From assembly GCA_001513025.1 (NCBI GenBank), contig LFRZ01000100.1, forward strand, positions 9,349 through 68,886: a stretch of 59,538 nt of DNA, in the 5' to 3' direction. The notes below the pieces were generated by a model. That model made no database searches. It was given only the letters and a program-made list of their open reading frames with translations, and was not told the DNA's origin. Shown piece after piece: positions 56,472-59,538 of the stretch; the first letter of the stretch is position 1; the number at the start of each line of letters is the position of its first letter. This DNA comes from Gammaproteobacteria bacterium DTU037 (lineage in GTDB: Bacteria; Pseudomonadota; Gammaproteobacteria; Pseudomonadales; Pseudomonadaceae). Both the position numbers and the translations under genes were made by a program.

Positions 56472-57209
56472 ATGCCGATGCGTTTTTTGGTGCTGCTATT
56501 TGCTTTATTACCCCTAGCACACTTTGCCCAGGCCTCAGTGGTGATTACCGGTACCCGAGTGATTTATCCTGCTGATCAGCGCGAGGTTAATATCCAGCTG
56601 ACTAACAACGGCACCTCACCGGCCTTGGTACAGGCTTGGGTCGATCCTTACACTGAGCCGGGACAGCCAAAATCAGAGGTAAAAGAGCAAGATATTCCCT
56701 TTGTCTTGTCGCCCCCAGTATTTAGAATCAACCCTAAAGAAGGGCAAACCATTCGCTTGATGTATGTGGGTAATGATTTACCACAAGATCGCGAGTCAGT
56801 ATTTTATTTTAATCTGTTGGATATTCCGCCGGCGCCAAGTGGGGAAAAAACAGAAAACTTTTTGCAGCTAGCGATTAACTCTAAGCTAAAACTGTTCTAC
56901 CGCCCGACTGCCGTTTCAAAAAACTTTAATGCACTCAAAGACGAGTTGCGTTTTAGCTTGATTGAAGCCGATGGGTATCAGCTCAAGGTGGATAATCCCA
57001 CAGGTAACTTTTTTACTTTGCTGAATTTAAAGTTTTATTCAGCAGGCAAGAGTGTTGCTGGGCCTGAAATAGGCATGGTAGATCCAAAGTCCAGTCGTAA
57101 TATTTCTATTCCTAATAATAAGGCATTTATCCGACAAGCCTCTCGCTTGGAAGTCAATTATGTCGATGATTACGGTGCAAAAAGAAAAATAACTTATAAT
57201 TTGGATTGA
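56472..57209 (+). CDS. periplasmic fimbrial chaperone (PapD family)
   Basis: Binds pilin subunits in the periplasm and delivers them to the usher; 245 residues. Signal peptide ends near AQA. Two Ig-like domains: the N-terminal VVITGTRVIYPADQREVNIQ, with the basic residue Arg in TGTRVI, and FVLSPPVFRINPKEGQTIRL, with ESVFYFNLLDIPP, the chaperone signature. ATG at 56472 (GGAG at 56462-56465) is preferred over the ATG at 56460. Second gene of the operon; the usher follows 17 bp later. Confidence 0.93.
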   Translation: MPMRFLVLLFALLPLAHFAQASVVITGTRVIYPADQREVNIQLTNNGTSPALVQAWVDPYTEPGQPKSEVKEQDIPFVLSPPVFRINPKEGQTIRLMYVGNDLPQDRESVFYFNLLDIPPAPSGEKTENFLQLAINSKLKLFYRPTAVSKNFNALKDELRFSLIEADGYQLKVDNPTGNFFTLLNLKFYSAGKSVAGPEIGMVDPKSSRNISIPNNKAFIRQASRLEVNYVDDYGAKRKITYNLD

Positions 57210-57226
57210 TCAGTGAAGGACATGCT

Positions 57227-59538
57227 ATGACCTTCAGAGGCCTAAATTATTTTGCGTTATTGTTGTTCTTCAGTTGTGTCCAGCTGGCTTGGTCGCAACA
57301 TAAAGAGGAAGACGCTGAGCTCGAGGTATCGTCTGCTGAGCTATTGGCGCAGCGTGCTGAGCCCATCGTTTTAGCCGGTAGTGAGTATCAGCCTGTTGCC
57401 GTAAGCTTTGATTCAGCTTTTTTGCGCGGCACACCTTACGCCAATATTAACATCAGTCAGTTTGAGCAAGATCAGCAGGTGATTGCGGGTCGCTATATGG
57501 CTGACCTCTATGTTAATGAGCGCTACCAAGGTACTGATGAGTTTATATTTCGTGAGTTTGCTGACAGCGAACAGCCGCGTCTGTGCGTAAATAAAACTAT
57601 TGTCATGCGGTTGGGACTGGATGAAGCCTATGAGCAAACAGCCCTGATAGCGGTAGGTGAGCAATCCTGCATCACGATGCGGAAGGCCTTACCGGGGGTA
57701 AAGTATGACTTCGATATGAAAAAGTTGCGCCTGTCGTTTTTTGTTCCGCACATTATGTTGGCGAAAACTGCACGCGGCTATATTGCCCCAGAACTGTGGG
57801 ATAAAGGCGAATATGCTGCAGCGCTCAATTATGATCTGAACTCCTATGCCAATAAAACAGACGGCTACGGCACCGATAAATCGCACTTCGCTAGCCTGCG
57901 TGGCAGCCTGCATATGAAAAGTTGGGCGCTGCGCCATGATGGTAGCTGGAGTAAATCTGGGCAGCAGGCAGGGCGTTATCAGCGCAATAACACCTATTTA
58001 GAAACGGAAATCGCCGCTTTAAAGTCCAGCTTTAAGCTGGGTGAGTTCTATGCGGGCAGTGAGTTTTTTGATGGGGTTAAAATACGTGGTGCAGAATTAG
58101 CCTCTGATGAGCAAATGTTGCCACAGAGTGTGCGCAATTATGCGCCTGTGGTACGTGGCACGGCCAGCTCCAATGCCAAGGTCAGCATTCGACAAAATGA
58201 TCGCTTAGTCTATGAAACCACGGTCTCGGAGGGGGAGTTTGAAATCCGTGATTTGTATCCGTCCGGTTCTGGCGACTTTGAGGTAAGCGTTGAGGAGGCC
58301 AACGGTCAAATACAGCGTTTTATTGTGCCGTACTCCTATGTGCCCGACTTGATTCGTCCAGGCACCTGGCGTTATGGGAGTTCGCTCGGTGAAGTGCAGG
58401 TGCGGAGCGGTGATACAGATAAAAGTGGTAAAAATGTGCTGCAAGGCTATCTCAAGCATGGTTTAACCAATAATTTAACCTTAAATATCGCTGCATTGTA
58501 TTACCCGGATTACCAAAGCCTGATGCTCGGTGGTGCAGTTAATACCGCCTATGGTGCTTTCTCGCTAGATACTTATCTTAGTCGCGCGCAGTTGTATGGC
58601 CAAAGTAGCGAGCAAGGGCAGCGTTGGCGTGTGGCGTATTCTAAGTTTATCCAGCCCAGCGCAACCTATATCAACGCAAACTACAATCGCTACAGCAAGC
58701 AAGGTATTCACAGCTTAAATACTTTTATTGCGCGTAGCGGTACAGTGCAGAATTATGATGATGCTTGGCAGCGTTATTCTTTAATGCCAAAAGAAAATTA
58801 CAGCTTTTCCGTTAACCAAACGCTGCCTGAAGCTTGGGGTTCGGTGTATTTTAGCGGGACTGAATCAGTTTACTGGCAGCAAGCGGGTAAAAGTCGAACT
58901 TTGCAGCTGGGCTACGGTAATAGATTTAAACGTATGAGCTATGATCTGTCTTATGCGACAACAAGCAGTATAGATTTTGCCACGGAAAATCGAGTTTCAT
59001 TAAGTCTTACTATACCGCTTGGGCAAGAGGGGCGGCATTCGATTCGGGCGAATAGTACCCACTCCGACCGCTACACTGATTCTAATCGAATCGGCTTAAA
59101 TGGCAGCTTGGTAGAAAGCAAACTCAATTATGGTGTGTATGCCAATAATAACGGCAGTGATAACAGTTATTCTGGAAGTCTTAATTACAATGGAACTGCG
59201 GCTCGTTTAAGTGCCACTACCTCACAAATGAACTCAGGCAGTCAGTACTCAGTTGGGGCGTCTGGTTCTGTCGTCGCCTATCCGCGCGGTGTAATTCTGG
59301 CGCAGAATGTGGGTGATTCATTTGCCATTATCGAGGCGGATGATGCCGGCGGTGCAGAAATTTTAAATCGCCCTGGTACCTATCTAAATCGTTTTGGCCA
59401 AGGTGTGGTGCCTTATGTATCGCCCTATGAAATCAATAGCATTCGTTTAAGCCCTAAAAATACCAGCTTGGATGTGGTGCTGCAGCAAACGCAAAAGCAA
59501 TTAGTCCCGCGTGGTAATACCGCCTCAGTGGTGCGCTT
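57227..59538 (+). CDS. outer-membrane fimbrial usher (3' end outside window)
   Basis: Translocates chaperone-subunit complexes and anchors the fimbria in the outer membrane. About 770 residues are present and the frame is open to the last base. After a signal peptide (to about AWSQ) comes the usher N-terminal domain with VSFDSAFLRGT, then the beta-barrel; the middle plug region reads SGSGDFEVSVEEANG and FIVPYSYVPDLIRPG. Typical ushers are about 800-850 residues, so the C-terminal domain is cut off. The ATG at 57227 has AAGGA upstream at 57216-57220. Confidence 0.92.
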   Translation, partial: MTFRGLNYFALLLFFSCVQLAWSQHKEEDAELEVSSAELLAQRAEPIVLAGSEYQPVAVSFDSAFLRGTPYANINISQFEQDQQVIAGRYMADLYVNERYQGTDEFIFREFADSEQPRLCVNKTIVMRLGLDEAYEQTALIAVGEQSCITMRKALPGVKYDFDMKKLRLSFFVPHIMLAKTARGYIAPELWDKGEYAAALNYDLNSYANKTDGYGTDKSHFASLRGSLHMKSWALRHDGSWSKSGQQAGRYQRNNTYLETEIAALKSSFKLGEFYAGSEFFDGVKIRGAELASDEQMLPQSVRNYAPVVRGTASSNAKVSIRQNDRLVYETTVSEGEFEIRDLYPSGSGDFEVSVEEANGQIQRFIVPYSYVPDLIRPGTWRYGSSLGEVQVRSGDTDKSGKNVLQGYLKHGLTNNLTLNIAALYYPDYQSLMLGGAVNTAYGAFSLDTYLSRAQLYGQSSEQGQRWRVAYSKFIQPSATYINANYNRYSKQGIHSLNTFIARSGTVQNYDDAWQRYSLMPKENYSFSVNQTLPEAWGSVYFSGTESVYWQQAGKSRTLQLGYGNRFKRMSYDLSYATTSSIDFATENRVSLSLTIPLGQEGRHSIRANSTHSDRYTDSNRIGLNGSLVESKLNYGVYANNNGSDNSYSGSLNYNGTAARLSATTSQMNSGSQYSVGASGSVVAYPRGVILAQNVGDSFAIIEADDAGGAEILNRPGTYLNRFGQGVVPYVSPYEINSIRLSPKNTSLDVVLQQTQKQLVPRGNTASVVR

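Overview
The window is a stretch of chromosome from a gammaproteobacterium of the Pseudomonadaceae. The evidence is gene order: ileS-lspA-fkpB-ispH, aroQ-accB-accC, queG/nnr-tsaE-amiB-mutL, guaB-guaA...tadA/mltF/purL, and yceD-rpmF-plsX-fabD-fabG-acpP-fabF-pabC-mltG-tmk-holB-pilZ-tatD. The fab cluster lacks fabH between plsX and fabD, as in Pseudomonas. Base composition looks close to half G+C, well below classical Pseudomonas, so a low-GC relative of the Thiopseudomonas/Denitrificimonas kind is likely (inference, not computed). Almost everything is housekeeping; no prophage, insertion sequence or CRISPR array was seen.

Layout. 1-2600: end of ileS, then lspA, fkpB and ispH in one operon. 2799-6017: a KAS III-like enzyme, a small DUF2798 membrane protein, a small NIF3/CutA-like protein, and a phosphate/polyphosphate-type porin behind four 11-bp-spaced PhoB-like half sites. 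6177-8453: aroQ-accB-accC (shikimate pathway and first step of fatty acid synthesis), converging on mutL across an almost perfectly symmetrical terminator. 8547-13159 (minus): nnr-tsaE-amiB-mutL (metabolite repair, tRNA t6A, cell separation, mismatch repair), with queG divergent. 14430-18051: a small membrane protein, a YafJ-type amidotransferase and a minus-strand MoxR ATPase/von Willebrand A pair. 18270-21041: cysK and aceK.

21079-32777 is centred on purines: guaB (strong promoter within a perfect palindrome), guaA, an inserted GMC oxidoreductase with altered active-site residues, tadA, mltF (minus) and purL. 33032-38373 carries an L,D-transpeptidase, a Nudix hydrolase, a gamma-carbonic-anhydrase-like protein, a DUF1289 protein, purT, a CorC/HlyC-type CBS protein and a CcsA/YpjD-like membrane protein. 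38575-48707 is the large rpmF-fab-tatD cluster, joining ribosome, membrane lipid, folate, peptidoglycan, DNA replication and type IV pilus functions. cmoA-cmoB and an AlkA-type glycosylase follow on the minus strand, then a second KAS III-like gene, rlmF and rdgC.

55441-59538: tRNA-Val(UAC) and tRNA-Asp(GUC), a terminator, then a chaperone-usher fimbrial operon (pilin, chaperone, usher cut by the window end). This tRNA/fimbria junction and the GMC gene between guaA and tadA are the most accessory-looking parts. I found no gene cluster that I can defend as a new multi-gene system. The best leads are the GMC enzyme lacking its usual catalytic pair, the two solitary KAS III-like genes, the stand-alone dehydratase form of Nnr, the MoxR-VWA neighbourhood and degenerate intergenic repeats around rlmF. 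Several start codons were moved inward from the longest open frame on the basis of Shine-Dalgarno spacing and family N-termini; this is stated in each entry.
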